Shown piece by piece: positions 17,146-26,987 of a stretch of 37,262 nucleotides of DNA (its first letter is position 1; every line of letters starts with the position of its first letter). The translations under genes were made by a program, and so were the position numbers. This DNA comes from an uncultured Boseongicola sp. (GTDB taxonomy: Bacteria; Pseudomonadota; Alphaproteobacteria; Rhodobacterales; Rhodobacteraceae). The stretch covers positions 1 through 37,262 of the forward strand of contig CALLWO010000125.1 of NCBI GenBank assembly GCA_938016355.1, given 5' to 3'. A model generated the notes under the pieces. That model saw nothing but the letters and a program-made list of their open reading frames with translations. It did not search any database and was not told where the DNA came from.

Positions 17146-19164
17146 TTATGATTTGCCGCGATGAGGAGGTTTGCCACTTTTTGGCGGTTTCCGTGTCGGA
17201 GCATGCGCGCCGCCCGGCGATTTGGCAGTCAGTTTTCGTGCGCGGTTTTTCTTGCTCGAAGGTTTCCCGACAGGCGGCTTCGGGCCGCGCGGACCGCCTT
17301 TCTCGTCTGTAGTGCGTTTTGATTTTGGTTTCCCGGACTCTTGGCTGCGCCCCACGACCGCTTCATGCGGGCCGTTGGGCGTTGCCTTGGGCTTCTTTCG
17401 GTGAACAGGTTTTGAACCGCCTTTCGGCTTCTTGGCGCGTGGCTCCGGTGCGTCATTCCAATCAATGGGTTGTGCGGTGCCTGGCGACCGCGGGTTGGGA
17501 GAGCGAAGCCCTTTGTCGTCCCGACCTCTGTTCTCAAACTGACCCTTTTTGCGGGGCTTAGTGCCTTGCCTAGAAGTCTCCGTCAGCGGCTTTTCATCAA
17601 GCTGCTTTAGCGCCGCGCCATTCTCCAGCGTCATTTTGGGACCGACTGCAGCCACAAACTTATCAACGGCTGTCTTGCGGACCTCAATGAAACTGAGATC
17701 CGGCTGAATTCGAATTGCCCCAATGTCGTCGCGCGTGACGTTGCCGAGTTTGCAAATCATCGGCAGTAATCGCTTTGGTTCTGCGCCCGCAGCCCGACCT
17801 CCCTCCAGCGAGAACCAAACACTCGGCCCAAAGGCTTCTCGTGGCTTCTTTGGCTCGTTCACATCGGAAAGCTCTTCGGGCGCCGAATGGCGTTCGCGAT
17901 ACAGTCTCAAATAGGCAGCAGCAATTTGTTCGCCTGAGAAACGAGAGGTCAATTTATCAACTGATTTCCTGTCGGCCTCTTCAATGGGTACAAGCCACGC
18001 TTCGTTTGCCAACATGCGCTCTTCGTCTTTGGCTGAAACCGCTTCGGCACCAGGCGCATCAGCCCAGTCAGCAGTCAGTTTCGCCCAACCAAGAAGCCGT
18101 TCAGCTTTTTTGCGAGCTGCAGGCGGGACGATCATCGCGCTGACGCCTTTGCGGCCAGCCCGCCCGGTCCGACCCGAACGATGCAAAAGCGTTTCTTGGT
18201 TTGTCGGCAGTTCGGCGTGCACCACCAAGTCGAGATTTGGAAGGTCGATGCCCCGCGCAGCGACGTCGGTTGCAACACAAACGCGCGCTCGTCCGTCCCG
18301 CATGGCTTGCAATGCATGCGTGCGCTCGCTCTGCGATAGCTCTCCCGACAGCGCGACAACAGAAAATCCGCGGTTGGACAGCCGCGTTGTCAAACGGTTG
18401 ACCATCGCGCGGGTGTTACAAAACACCAAGGCGTTTGGCGCCTCGTAAAAACGCAGTACGTTGATAATTGCGTTTTCTGCATCACGGCCGGAAACACGTA
18501 AGGCCTTATAATCAATATCCGCGTGCTGTGTCGTTTCGCTTGTCGTTGCGATGCGAATGGAGTCTCGCTGATAACTCTGGGCGAGCTTTGCAATTGCTCG
18601 TGGCACGGTTGCGGAAAATAACAACGTCTGCCGGTCTTCGGGCGCGTTTTCGAGGATAAACTCAAGATCTTCGCGAAAGCCTAGGTCCAGCATCTCGTCG
18701 GCTTCATCAAGGACAACCGCCTTGATCGCGCCAAGATCAATCGAACCGCGCATGATATGATCGCGCAATCGACCTGGTGTTGCCACGACAATGTGAGCGC
18801 CACGCGCCAAAGCCCGACGCTCTTCGCGCATTTCCATACCGCCCACCGTCGAAGAAACAACGGCGCCAGCCTTTGCGAAGAGCCACGCAAGCTCACGCTT
18901 GACCTGCATTGCAAGTTCGCGCGTCGGCGCAATCACCAACGCCAGGGGCTTATCAGCGTTTTCAAACTTGTCGCCTTCCCCCAAAATTCCCGGCGCAATC
19001 GCTAAACCAAATCCCAATGTTTTGCCCGAGCCCGTTTGGGCCGAAACCAAAAGGTCTTTGCCTTCCACTTCCGCATCAGTCACCGCTTTTTGCACAGGTG
19101 TGAGCGACGTGTAGCCGCGCTCCTCCAGAGCCAGAGCCAAAGTGTTCTTCATAACGTTTTTCAT
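17146..19164 (-). CDS. DEAD-box ATP-dependent RNA helicase with DbpA-type RNA-binding domain and basic tail
   Basis: Q-motif, AQTGSGKT, PTRELAMQV, DEAD (VLDEADEMLDLGF), SAT, HRSGRTGRAGRKG. DbpA-like region KRLLPMICKLGNVTRDDIGAIRIQPDLSFIEV. K/R/P/G-rich C-terminus. Confidence 0.95.
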   Translation of the reverse strand: MKNVMKNTLALALEERGYTSLTPVQKAVTDAEVEGKDLLVSAQTGSGKTLGFGLAIAPGILGEGDKFENADKPLALVIAPTRELAMQVKRELAWLFAKAGAVVSSTVGGMEMREERRALARGAHIVVATPGRLRDHIMRGSIDLGAIKAVVLDEADEMLDLGFREDLEFILENAPEDRQTLLFSATVPRAIAKLAQSYQRDSIRIATTSETTQHADIDYKALRVSGRDAENAIINVLRFYEAPNALVFCNTRAMVNRLTTRLSNRGFSVVALSGELSQSERTHALQAMRDGRARVCVATDVAARGIDLPNLDLVVHAELPTNQETLLHRSGRTGRAGRKGVSAMIVPPAARKKAERLLGWAKLTADWADAPGAEAVSAKDEERMLANEAWLVPIEEADRKSVDKLTSRFSGEQIAAAYLRLYRERHSAPEELSDVNEPKKPREAFGPSVWFSLEGGRAAGAEPKRLLPMICKLGNVTRDDIGAIRIQPDLSFIEVRKTAVDKFVAAVGPKMTLENGAALKQLDEKPLTETSRQGTKPRKKGQFENRGRDDKGLRSPNPRSPGTAQPIDWNDAPEPRAKKPKGGSKPVHRKKPKATPNGPHEAVVGRSQESGKPKSKRTTDEKGGPRGPKPPVGKPSSKKNRARKLTAKSPGGAHAPTRKPPKSGKPPHRGKS

Positions 19165-19349
19165 TCCTTGAAGGCCTGAGGCTAACGATTTGGCGTAGCA
19201 ACGGACGGCAAGTCGCTGCGTTTATAGCCAACGATCGGGGATGTACAGAAATCTTACGTCCCATTGAGAACTCATTGCTAAACAAGGGTTTGCGCTATAT
19301 TTCGGGACGGCATTTTGATAGCTCACAGCGATAGTTTGATAAAAAATAT

Positions 19350-19363
19350 TTTACGCGCGCAAA
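19350..19363. promoter_or_regulatory. LacI-type operator TTTACGCGCGCAAA upstream of the lacI-family gene
   Basis: 13 of 14 identical to the perfect palindrome TTTACGCGCGTAAA found before the transporter operon. Confidence 0.6.
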
Positions 19364-19441
19364 TTTTGACGCAATACTGTCTGCGAGAAATGATGTGAAA
19401 TTTGCTTGTAACTCGAAGTTAGTGCGCCAGGGCGATAGGAT

Positions 19442-20473
19442 ATGGACGGAGATAAAATCAGAAATATGGAGGAGTTTGCGAGCGTGAGTGGGCTCTCGCG
19501 CCCGACGCTTTCTAAATACTTCCACGATCCTGAAAGCGTGCGAACGTCTACGCGCAAACGTATCGAAGCTGCGCTAGAGCAATACGATTATCGACCGAAC
19601 ATCTACGCGATGAATCAGAACCGCAGGCTGACGAAGAATATCGGTATTGTAGTGCCGTTCCTGGCTGACCCGTTCTTTGCCGAAATTGCGCGAAATATCG
19701 AAAATCTCGTGACGGAATCTGGCTATCGGCCAATTCTACTCAATTCTCAAGGCAGCCCAGAAAACGAAATAGACAATCTTGATAGCCTTCGTTCAATCAA
19801 GCCTGCTGGTGTGCTCTTTGCGCCCTTGGGGCGAGAATCGGACAGATCTGCAATCGAATCGTTTTGTCGCGATGTTCCGACAGTTCTTTTTGACAGTAAC
19901 ATTGATGGTATGGGCGAAGCGTTTGTCGGATCCGACAATTATAGCTTTGTTTCGCAGACCGTTGAGTACCTCAGTCGGACAGGCGAACCGCCTAGTTTCT
20001 TTGAGATGCGCAATCCAGCAAACCCGAACGCCAACAAACGTCGGCATGCCTATGTGAAGATGATGGAGCGCCTTGGGTTGGAGCCGCATGTCATTCGAAT
20101 TGAAGGCTCTGGTTGGGGCTTTGAAGAAATCGGGCGGCAAGGCGGCTTCAAAGTTCTTGAAGAAAAACTTTTACCAACAGACACAGTGCTTTGCAGCAAT
20201 GATCGTCTGGCAATCGGATTCCTGTCTGCTTGCTTTGAAAGGGGTGTGAGCGTTGGACGCGTTGATGGGTGCGACCTTCGCGTGGCCTCTCACGACGATC
20301 ATCCGTTTTCGCGTTTTACGTGCCCATCTCTGACGACAGCAGCGCACGATTATACCGAAGTGTCGGACCGTTCGGTCGAAACACTTCTTCGATTGATCGA
20401 GAGCGGCGGTCGGTTTGAGCGGCGCGAAGAAGAGCTATTTGCGGCCCATCTCATCATGCGGAATTCTGCATAA
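19442..20473 (+). CDS. LacI-family transcriptional regulator (probable polyol operon regulator)
   Basis: HTH MEEFASVSGLSRPTLSKYFHDPESVRTSTRKRIEAALEQYDYRPNIYAMN and a periplasmic-binding-like effector domain. Adjacent to the polyol ABC genes. Confidence 0.93.
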   Translation: MDGDKIRNMEEFASVSGLSRPTLSKYFHDPESVRTSTRKRIEAALEQYDYRPNIYAMNQNRRLTKNIGIVVPFLADPFFAEIARNIENLVTESGYRPILLNSQGSPENEIDNLDSLRSIKPAGVLFAPLGRESDRSAIESFCRDVPTVLFDSNIDGMGEAFVGSDNYSFVSQTVEYLSRTGEPPSFFEMRNPANPNANKRRHAYVKMMERLGLEPHVIRIEGSGWGFEEIGRQGGFKVLEEKLLPTDTVLCSNDRLAIGFLSACFERGVSVGRVDGCDLRVASHDDHPFSRFTCPSLTTAAHDYTEVSDRSVETLLRLIESGGRFERREEELFAAHLIMRNSA

Positions 20474-20484
20474 ACTCCCAATTC

Positions 20485-20519
20485 TTTACGCGCGTAAATT
20501 TTTACTTGACGCGGGCAAA
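20485..20519. promoter_or_regulatory. Tandem LacI-type operators: TTTACGCGCGTAAA (20485-20498) and TTGACGCGGGCAAA (20506-20519), the latter overlapping a TTGACG -35-like box
   Basis: The first is a perfect 14-bp palindrome. The second matches it at 11 of 14 positions and starts 21 bp later. Confidence 0.6.
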
Positions 20520-20567
20520 CTTTCTGGTGTTCACTGGATAAAGTAAAAACATCCAATGGGAGGAACC

Positions 20568-21869
20568 ATGTTTTTCAAGAACGCACTCCGTGCGGCCACG
20601 GCCATCTCGCTTGTTGCGACGACCGGCGCCTATGCGGAAAACCTGACAATCGCGACTGTGAACAATGGCGACATGATCCGCATGCAGGGTCTGACTGACG
20701 ACTTCACAGCAAAAACAGGCCACACAGTTGAGTGGGTCACTTTGGAAGAGAACGTTCTCCGCCAGCGTGTAACGACCGACATTTCAACCAAGGGCGGCGC
20801 TTTCGACATCATGACAATCGGCATGTACGAAACGCCAATCTGGGGCGCCAACGGCTGGCTTGTCCCACTTGATGATCTTTCTGCAGAATACAACGCAGCA
20901 GACATCCTTCCTGCAATGGCAGGCGGTTTGAGCCATGATGGAACGCTTTATGCTGCTCCTTTCTATGGCGAAAGCTCGATGATCATGTATCGCACCGACC
21001 TGATGGAAGCTGCTGGCCTCGAAATGCCAGACGCACCAAGCTGGTCGTTCATCGCTAAAGCAGCGCGCGCGATGACAGATCGTGAAAATGACATCAACGG
21101 TATTTGCCTTCGCGGTAAAGCTGGTTGGGGTGAAGGCGGTGCTTTCATCACAGCTATGTCGAACTCGTTCGGCGCACGTTGGTTTGACGAAGATTGGAAT
21201 GCTCAGTTCGACACACGCGAGTGGTCCGACACGCTGAACTTCTATTACAACATGATGTCCGACTCCGGACCTGCAGGTTACCCAACAAACGGTTTCAACG
21301 AGAACCTTTCGTTGTTCAACCAGGGTAAATGCGGCATGTGGATCGACGCGACTGTTGCGGCATCTTTCGTAACCGGCGCCGACTCGACTGTAGCAGACTC
21401 TGTTGGCTTCGCGCTGGCACCAGACAACGGCATGGGCGTTCGCTCTAACTGGCTCTGGGCTTGGGCACTGGCAATTCCTGCCGGTACTCAGAAAGAGGCA
21501 GCTGCTAAAGAGTTCATCGAATGGGCTACAGGCACTGGCTACATCGAGCTTGTTGCAGCCAACGAAGGCTGGGCAAACGTACCTCCAGGTGCGCGGATTT
21601 CGCTCTACGAGAATCCAAACTACCAGGCGGTTCCTTTCGCTCAAATGACGCTGGACTCGATCCTGTCGGCTGATCCTAACAACTCAACCGTTGATCCAAG
21701 CCCTTACGTTGGTATCCAGTTCGCGGCTATCCCTGAGTTTGCTGGTATCGCGACAGAAGTGAGCCAGGAATTCTCGGCAGCTTATGCTGGCCAACAAACG
21801 ATCGACGAAGCTCTTGCGAAAGCTCAAGCTTTGACGAACGACGCTATGGAAGCAGCTGGCTACCGCTAA
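20568..21869 (+). CDS. smoE: Sorbitol/mannitol-type ABC transporter substrate-binding protein
   Basis: Signal peptide and ABC sugar-binding protein features (AAPFYGESSMIMYRTDLMEAAGLEMPD). Head of an smo-like operon. Start refined to the ATG after the GGGAGG RBS. Confidence 0.88.
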   Translation: MFFKNALRAATAISLVATTGAYAENLTIATVNNGDMIRMQGLTDDFTAKTGHTVEWVTLEENVLRQRVTTDISTKGGAFDIMTIGMYETPIWGANGWLVPLDDLSAEYNAADILPAMAGGLSHDGTLYAAPFYGESSMIMYRTDLMEAAGLEMPDAPSWSFIAKAARAMTDRENDINGICLRGKAGWGEGGAFITAMSNSFGARWFDEDWNAQFDTREWSDTLNFYYNMMSDSGPAGYPTNGFNENLSLFNQGKCGMWIDATVAASFVTGADSTVADSVGFALAPDNGMGVRSNWLWAWALAIPAGTQKEAAAKEFIEWATGTGYIELVAANEGWANVPPGARISLYENPNYQAVPFAQMTLDSILSADPNNSTVDPSPYVGIQFAAIPEFAGIATEVSQEFSAAYAGQQTIDEALAKAQALTNDAMEAAGYR

Positions 21870-21881
21870 GCAGCCTTCCAA

Positions 21882-21911
21882 CTTGCAGGGCGGTCCAAGC
21901 TGCCCTGCAAG
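21882..21911 (+). terminator. Intercistronic stem-loop after smoE (CTTGCAGGGC - 10-nt loop - GCCCTGCAAG)
   Basis: Perfect 10-bp stem 13 nt after the smoE stop, with no run of Ts directly after it. More likely an mRNA-stabilising or attenuating hairpin than a full terminator. Confidence 0.6.
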
Positions 21912-21986
21912 AACCAACTTTCTTATCAGTTTAGTCCATTTTAACGTCTGAAACGGGACATCCCGTTAACAGAGGAATTGTGCGCT

Positions 21987-22853
21987 ATGGCTACGCAACA
22001 CTCACGATCAGCCGCCAGACTCATGATGGCACCTGCCGTAATCCTCCTTCTTGGTTGGATGCTTGTGCCCCTGACGATGACGCTGTGGTTTTCATTCCGG
22101 ACCTATCTGCCGTTACGTGGCGGCGACCAAGGTTGGGCCGGGTTTTCAAACTATACCCGATTCATTGGCTCGAGCTCATTCTGGCCGAGCGTTCAAACCA
22201 CGCTCATCATCGTGGGTGGCGTTCTGCTAATCACAGTTGTTCTTGGCGTGATCCTGGCATTGCTATTGGATCAACCCATGTGGGGCCAAGGCGTCGTACG
22301 TATCCTCGTGATCGCGCCGTTCTTCGTCATGCCGACTGTTTCCGCGTTGGTCTGGAAAAACATGTTCATGGATCCAACAAACGGAATCCTCGCGCACATC
22401 TGGAGGTTTTTCGGGGCCACACCGGTCGAATGGCTCAGTCAGGCGTCAATGCCATCGATCATCATGATCGTCAGCTGGCAATGGCTTCCTTTCGCAACCT
22501 TGATCCTTCTTACCGCAGTTCAGTCATTGGACAGCGAGCAGCTTGAGGCGGCCGAGATGGACGGCGCACCGTTCCTTTCACGGTTCTGGTTCATTATCCT
22601 GCCGCATCTCAGTCGCGCGATCACCATTGTGATCCTCATCCAAACGATCTTCCTGCTTTCCATCTTTGCAGAGATCTTCGTTACCACCGGCGGTGCCTTC
22701 GGCACACGAACTCTGACGTATCTGATCTTCCAGCGAGTGCTTGAAAGTCAGAACATCGGGCTTGGCTCAGCTGGCGGTGTCTATGCAATCATTCTCGCCA
22801 ACATCGTTGCCATCTTCCTGATGCGCATCGTCGGCAAGAACCTGGACGCGTGA
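21987..22853 (+). CDS. smoF: Polyol ABC transporter permease
   Basis: Binding-protein-dependent permease with EAA-type loop (LEAAEMDGAPFLSRFWFIILPHLSR) and six hydrophobic segments. Confidence 0.9.
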   Translation: MATQHSRSAARLMMAPAVILLLGWMLVPLTMTLWFSFRTYLPLRGGDQGWAGFSNYTRFIGSSSFWPSVQTTLIIVGGVLLITVVLGVILALLLDQPMWGQGVVRILVIAPFFVMPTVSALVWKNMFMDPTNGILAHIWRFFGATPVEWLSQASMPSIIMIVSWQWLPFATLILLTAVQSLDSEQLEAAEMDGAPFLSRFWFIILPHLSRAITIVILIQTIFLLSIFAEIFVTTGGAFGTRTLTYLIFQRVLESQNIGLGSAGGVYAIILANIVAIFLMRIVGKNLDA

Positions 22854-22865
22854 GGGGAGGCGAAC

Positions 22866-23696
22866 ATGGCACGTGCTGTAACAACAAACCGTAAAGCGCT
22901 GAACACCGCTATCGCTTGGACCATCGGATTTGTAATCTTCTTTCCGATCCTTTGGACAATCCTCACGAGCTTCAAAACCGAAGCTCAGGCGATCAGCGAT
23001 CCACCAATCTTTTTGTTCTTTGATTGGACGCTGGAAAACTACTCGGTTGTTCAGGAGCGCTCGAACTACATGCGCTTCTTGTGGAACTCGGTGATCATTG
23101 CGGGGGGGTCCACGATCCTCGGCGTTATGATCGCGGTTCCAGCTGCTTGGTCGATGGCGTTTGTTCCATCCAAGCGAACCAAAGACATCCTTCTTTGGAT
23201 GCTATCAACCAAGATGCTTCCCGCTGTTGGCGTTCTTTATCCAATCTATCTGATCTTCATCAAACTCGGCATCTTGGACTCCCGCATCGGGCTGACAATC
23301 GTGCTTATGTTGATCAATCTGCCGATTATTGTCTGGATGCTCTATACATACTTCCGCGAAATTCCCGGTGAAATCCTGGAAGCGGCCCGTATGGATGGGG
23401 CGTCTCTCAAAGAGGAAATCCTCTATGTTCTGACGCCGATGGCTATTCCGGGTATCGCATCAACACTTCTGCTGAACTTTATCTTGGCGTGGAACGAGGC
23501 GTTTTGGACGCTGAATCTCACCGCCGCCAAAGCAGCGCCGTTGACTGCATTTATTGCCAGTTACTCCAGCCCAGAAGGTCTGTTCTTCGCAAAATTGAGC
23601 GCAGCATCGACCATGGCCATTGCGCCAGTTCTGATCCTCGGCTGGTTCAGCCAGAAACAACTTGTCCGCGGCCTGACATTCGGCGCGGTTAAATAA
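22866..23696 (+). CDS. smoG: Polyol ABC transporter permease
   Basis: EAA loop [32 protein letters not shown]1-type second permease. Confidence 0.9.
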   Translation: MARAVTTNRKALNTAIAWTIGFVIFFPILWTILTSFKTEAQAISDPPIFLFFDWTLENYSVVQERSNYMRFLWNSVIIAGGSTILGVMIAVPAAWSMAFVPSKRTKDILLWMLSTKMLPAVGVLYPIYLIFIKLGILDSRIGLTIVLMLINLPIIVWMLYTYFREIPGEILEAARMDGASLKEEILYVLTPMAIPGIASTLLLNFILAWNEAFWTLNLTAAKAAPLTAFIASYSSPEGLFFAKLSAASTMAIAPVLILGWFSQKQLVRGLTFGAVK

Positions 23697-23707
23697 GGGA
23701 AGAAATC

Positions 23708-24712
23708 ATGGGACAGATCACACTAGAGAAAGTCACCAAGAGTTTCGGCGACGTCGAGGTTATTCCGCCGCTCGACCTCACAATCGAAGATGGCGAGTTT
23801 ACTGTCTTCGTTGGGCCATCCGGGTGCGGTAAATCAACGTTGCTGCGGCTGATCGCCGGGCTGGAGGATATCACGTCGGGCACCATTAAGATCGATGGCA
23901 ACGATGCAACCGATATTCCGCCAGCAAAACGCGGTCTCGCGATGGTGTTCCAATCATATGCGCTTTACCCGCATATGAGCGTACGCAAGAACATCGCGTT
24001 TCCAATGCGAATGGCAAAAATTGATCAGGCCGAACAAGATCGCCGGATCGAACAAGCCGCAGCGGCGCTCAATCTGACGGACTATCTTGACCGGCGTCCG
24101 GGCCAATTGTCGGGCGGTCAACGACAGCGTGTGGCGATTGGGCGCGCGATTGTTCGAGAGCCTGCAGCATTCTTGTTCGACGAACCCTTGTCGAACCTTG
24201 ACGCAGCACTTCGTGTCGGAATGCGTCTTGAGATCAGCGAGCTTCACAAACGCCTCGAAACGACGATGATCTATGTGACGCATGATCAGGTTGAAGCCAT
24301 GACAATGGCCGACAAAATCGTTGTGCTACGTGCAGGCTTTATCGAGCAGGTCGGCTCGCCGCTCGAACTCTATAAGGCTCCCCGCAACAAGTTCGTTGCT
24401 GGTTTCATCGGATCTCCCAAGATGAATATCTTTGAAGGGCCAGAAGCTGAAAAGCACGGCGCTCATTCAATAGGTATTCGCCCCGAACATCTCGATGTGT
24501 CAGCAGATAACGGGACATGGTCTGGCAAAGTCGGCGTCGCCGAACGACTGGGTTCTGACACGTTCTTCCACGTGCATGACACTGGCTTGATGGATATGAT
24601 GACCGTTCGGCTATCCGGCGACGTTTCATTCAAGCATGGTGATACCATTCATCTGACCCCCCGTGCCGAAAACATCCATAAATTCAATGAGCAGGGCCTG
24701 CGCTTCGAATGA
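23708..24712 (+). CDS. smoK: Polyol ABC transporter ATP-binding protein (UgpC/MalK type)
   Basis: Walker [43 protein letters not shown], and a C-terminal TOBE-like domain. Confidence 0.93.
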   Translation: MGQITLEKVTKSFGDVEVIPPLDLTIEDGEFTVFVGPSGCGKSTLLRLIAGLEDITSGTIKIDGNDATDIPPAKRGLAMVFQSYALYPHMSVRKNIAFPMRMAKIDQAEQDRRIEQAAAALNLTDYLDRRPGQLSGGQRQRVAIGRAIVREPAAFLFDEPLSNLDAALRVGMRLEISELHKRLETTMIYVTHDQVEAMTMADKIVVLRAGFIEQVGSPLELYKAPRNKFVAGFIGSPKMNIFEGPEAEKHGAHSIGIRPEHLDVSADNGTWSGKVGVAERLGSDTFFHVHDTGLMDMMTVRLSGDVSFKHGDTIHLTPRAENIHKFNEQGLRFE

Positions 24713-25482
24713 GGCGGCTGGAAGGAAAAACAGCGCTGATCACCGGCGCTGCCCGCGGCATCGGCAAGGCATTTGCCGATGCTTATGTCCGTGAAGGTGC
24801 GCGCGTCGCCATCGCAGATATCAACATTTCCCGCGCGCGCGATGCGGCTTCGTCGATAGGTGAGGCCGCATTGGCCGTTGAAATGAATGTCACCGACCAA
24901 GCCAGCATCGACTCCGCCGTAGCGCAGGCGATCGATGGTCTTGGTCACATAGACATCCTCATAAACAACGCCGCTTTGTTTTCTGCAGCGCCGATATCTG
25001 AAATTGAACGTGTGGATTTTCAACGCCTGTTCGACGTGAATGTCAGTGGGACTTTGTTCACGCTGCAGGCAGTTGCGCGGCACATGATTGAGCGCGGCAA
25101 AGGCGGCAAGATCATAAATATGGCTAGCCAGGCGGGGCGTCGTGGTGAGCCGTTGGTTGCCGTTTATTGTGCGACGAAGGCGGCAGTAATCAGCCTCACG
25201 CAATCGGCTGGGCTGAATTTGATCGAGCATGGAATCAACGTAAACGCGATATCCCCTGGAGTGGTAGACGGCGAGCATTGGGACGGCGTGGATGCGTTTT
25301 TCGCCAAGTACGAAAACAAAGCGCCGGGCCAAAAGAAGAAAGAAGTCGGCGCTGGGGTTCCGTTCGGACGAATGGGAACCGCTGAAGACTTAACAGGTAT
25401 GGCAGTGTTCCTCGCAAGCGATGAAGCCAAATACATCGTCGCGCAAACTTACAATGTGGATGGTGGCCAATGGATGAACTGA
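24709..25482 (+). CDS. smoS: SDR-family sorbitol dehydrogenase (L-iditol 2-dehydrogenase)
   Basis: [29 protein letters not shown] overlap with smoK. Confidence 0.9.
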   Translation: MRRLEGKTALITGAARGIGKAFADAYVREGARVAIADINISRARDAASSIGEAALAVEMNVTDQASIDSAVAQAIDGLGHIDILINNAALFSAAPISEIERVDFQRLFDVNVSGTLFTLQAVARHMIERGKGGKIINMASQAGRRGEPLVAVYCATKAAVISLTQSAGLNLIEHGINVNAISPGVVDGEHWDGVDAFFAKYENKAPGQKKKEVGAGVPFGRMGTAEDLTGMAVFLASDEAKYIVAQTYNVDGGQWMN

Positions 25483-26948
25483 TCCCTCTATCAAACAAAT
25501 CTTTGGGCGATATTTCGGAGCGGGTTCGTGTCCCCAACTATGATCGTTCCTCTCTCAGCCCCGGAATCGTGCACATTGGATTGGGAAATTTCCACCGGGC
25601 TCACCAATCCTGGTATCTTCACCGCCTCATGGATCAAGGTACCGCCCACGACTGGGCGATCATCGGCGCTGGTGTGCGCCTAAATGACAAAGCGCAGCGC
25701 GAAAAACTGATCGAGCAAGACTGCCTGACAACACTGATTGAGCTTGATCCGTCTGGTATGTCTGCGGAAATCGTTGGGTCGATGATTGACTATGTTCCCA
25801 TCGAAGACGGGAATGCGGCCCTTATCCGCCAGATGTCTGATCCAGCAATCCGCATTGTGGCTCTCACTGTTACTGAAGGCGGCTATTATATCGATCCAGC
25901 GCGCGGCGGTTTTGATGCCGACCACCCCGACATCGTTCACGACGCCAACAATCCCGAAACACCACGCACAGCATTTGGAGCGATGGTCGCTGCGCTCAAG
26001 ATTCGCCGCGACGCTGGTGCAGGACCATTTACTGGCCAAAGCTGCGATAACTTGCAGGGAAATGGCAAGATATTGCGCCAGACGATCGTGTCTCTCGCGC
26101 GCCTGTCTAATCCGGCTTTGGCAGAATGGATTGACGAGCATTGCTCGTTTCCAAACTCGATGGTCGATTGCATCGTTCCTGCGACGGGGTCGAAAGAGAT
26201 TGCATTGGCACATGACCTTGGAATCGATGATCGTGTTCCTGTGACGCACGAGAACTTTCGCCAATGGGTAATCGAAGATGACTTTTGTGCTGGCCGCCCG
26301 GACTGGGATAAAGTCGGCGCAACGTTTTCAGATCAGGTGCACGCCTATGAGGCGATGAAGATTCAAATTCTCAATGCGGGACATCAGGTCATCGCCAATC
26401 CTGGCGAGCTTCTTTCGGTCGAAACCATCGCGGAATGCATGGACCATCCGGCTATCCATAAATTATTCCGGAAATTGCAGCTTGAGGAAATCGCCCCTCA
26501 GGTTCACCCAGTACCAGGCCGCACGGCAATTGAGTATATCGACCTGATTGAGGGCCGGTTCTCGAACGAGAAAATTGTGGACACGACACGGCGCGTTTCA
26601 TTCGATGGATCGTCTCGCCACACGGGATTTCTGATGCCGATCATTCGCAAGCGGCTCGATCTGGGCTTGCCGGTTGAAGGGCTCGCGCTGGTTGAGGCGA
26701 TCTGGGCTCGGATGTGCGAAGGAACACGGGAAGATGGGAGCCGCATCGAGCCGAACGACCCGCATTGGGACGCCCTTCGTGAGGCCGCAGCAAATGCAAA
26801 AACCGATCCGATGAACTGGCTGTTGCAAGATCAATTCTACGGAGATCTTTCCGGCCAGCAGGCGTTCTCAAAAGCATTCTGTCGCTGGCTTGAAATGATC
26901 TGGGCGCGCGGATGTGTAGCGACCATCAATGAATATGCCGGCATCTGA
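25470..26948 (+). CDS. mtlK: Mannitol 2-dehydrogenase (long-chain polyol dehydrogenase)
   Basis: IVHIGLGNFHRAHQSWYLHRLMD...VTEGGYYID...LNAGHQVIANPGELL. Overlaps the smoS end. Confidence 0.93.
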   Translation: MDELIPLSNKSLGDISERVRVPNYDRSSLSPGIVHIGLGNFHRAHQSWYLHRLMDQGTAHDWAIIGAGVRLNDKAQREKLIEQDCLTTLIELDPSGMSAEIVGSMIDYVPIEDGNAALIRQMSDPAIRIVALTVTEGGYYIDPARGGFDADHPDIVHDANNPETPRTAFGAMVAALKIRRDAGAGPFTGQSCDNLQGNGKILRQTIVSLARLSNPALAEWIDEHCSFPNSMVDCIVPATGSKEIALAHDLGIDDRVPVTHENFRQWVIEDDFCAGRPDWDKVGATFSDQVHAYEAMKIQILNAGHQVIANPGELLSVETIAECMDHPAIHKLFRKLQLEEIAPQVHPVPGRTAIEYIDLIEGRFSNEKIVDTTRRVSFDGSSRHTGFLMPIIRKRLDLGLPVEGLALVEAIWARMCEGTREDGSRIEPNDPHWDALREAAANAKTDPMNWLLQDQFYGDLSGQQAFSKAFCRWLEMIWARGCVATINEYAGI

Positions 26949-26987
26949 GAACGAAGAATTAGCGCCTGTTTCATAGCGGACAGCGAT

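Noticed and set aside
20784-21644. 286-aa minus-strand ORF opposite smoE
   Set aside because: Antisense of a clear ABC binding protein. Composition is typical of a mirror frame and no domain is recognisable.
23105-23111. G7 homopolymer in smoG as a phase-variation tract
   Set aside because: Short run encoding A-G-G in a conserved frame with no sign of alternative frames. Too short to claim phase variation.
24649-25332. 227-aa minus-strand ORF opposite smoK/smoS
   Set aside because: Spans two genuine genes on the other strand. Shadow reading frame.
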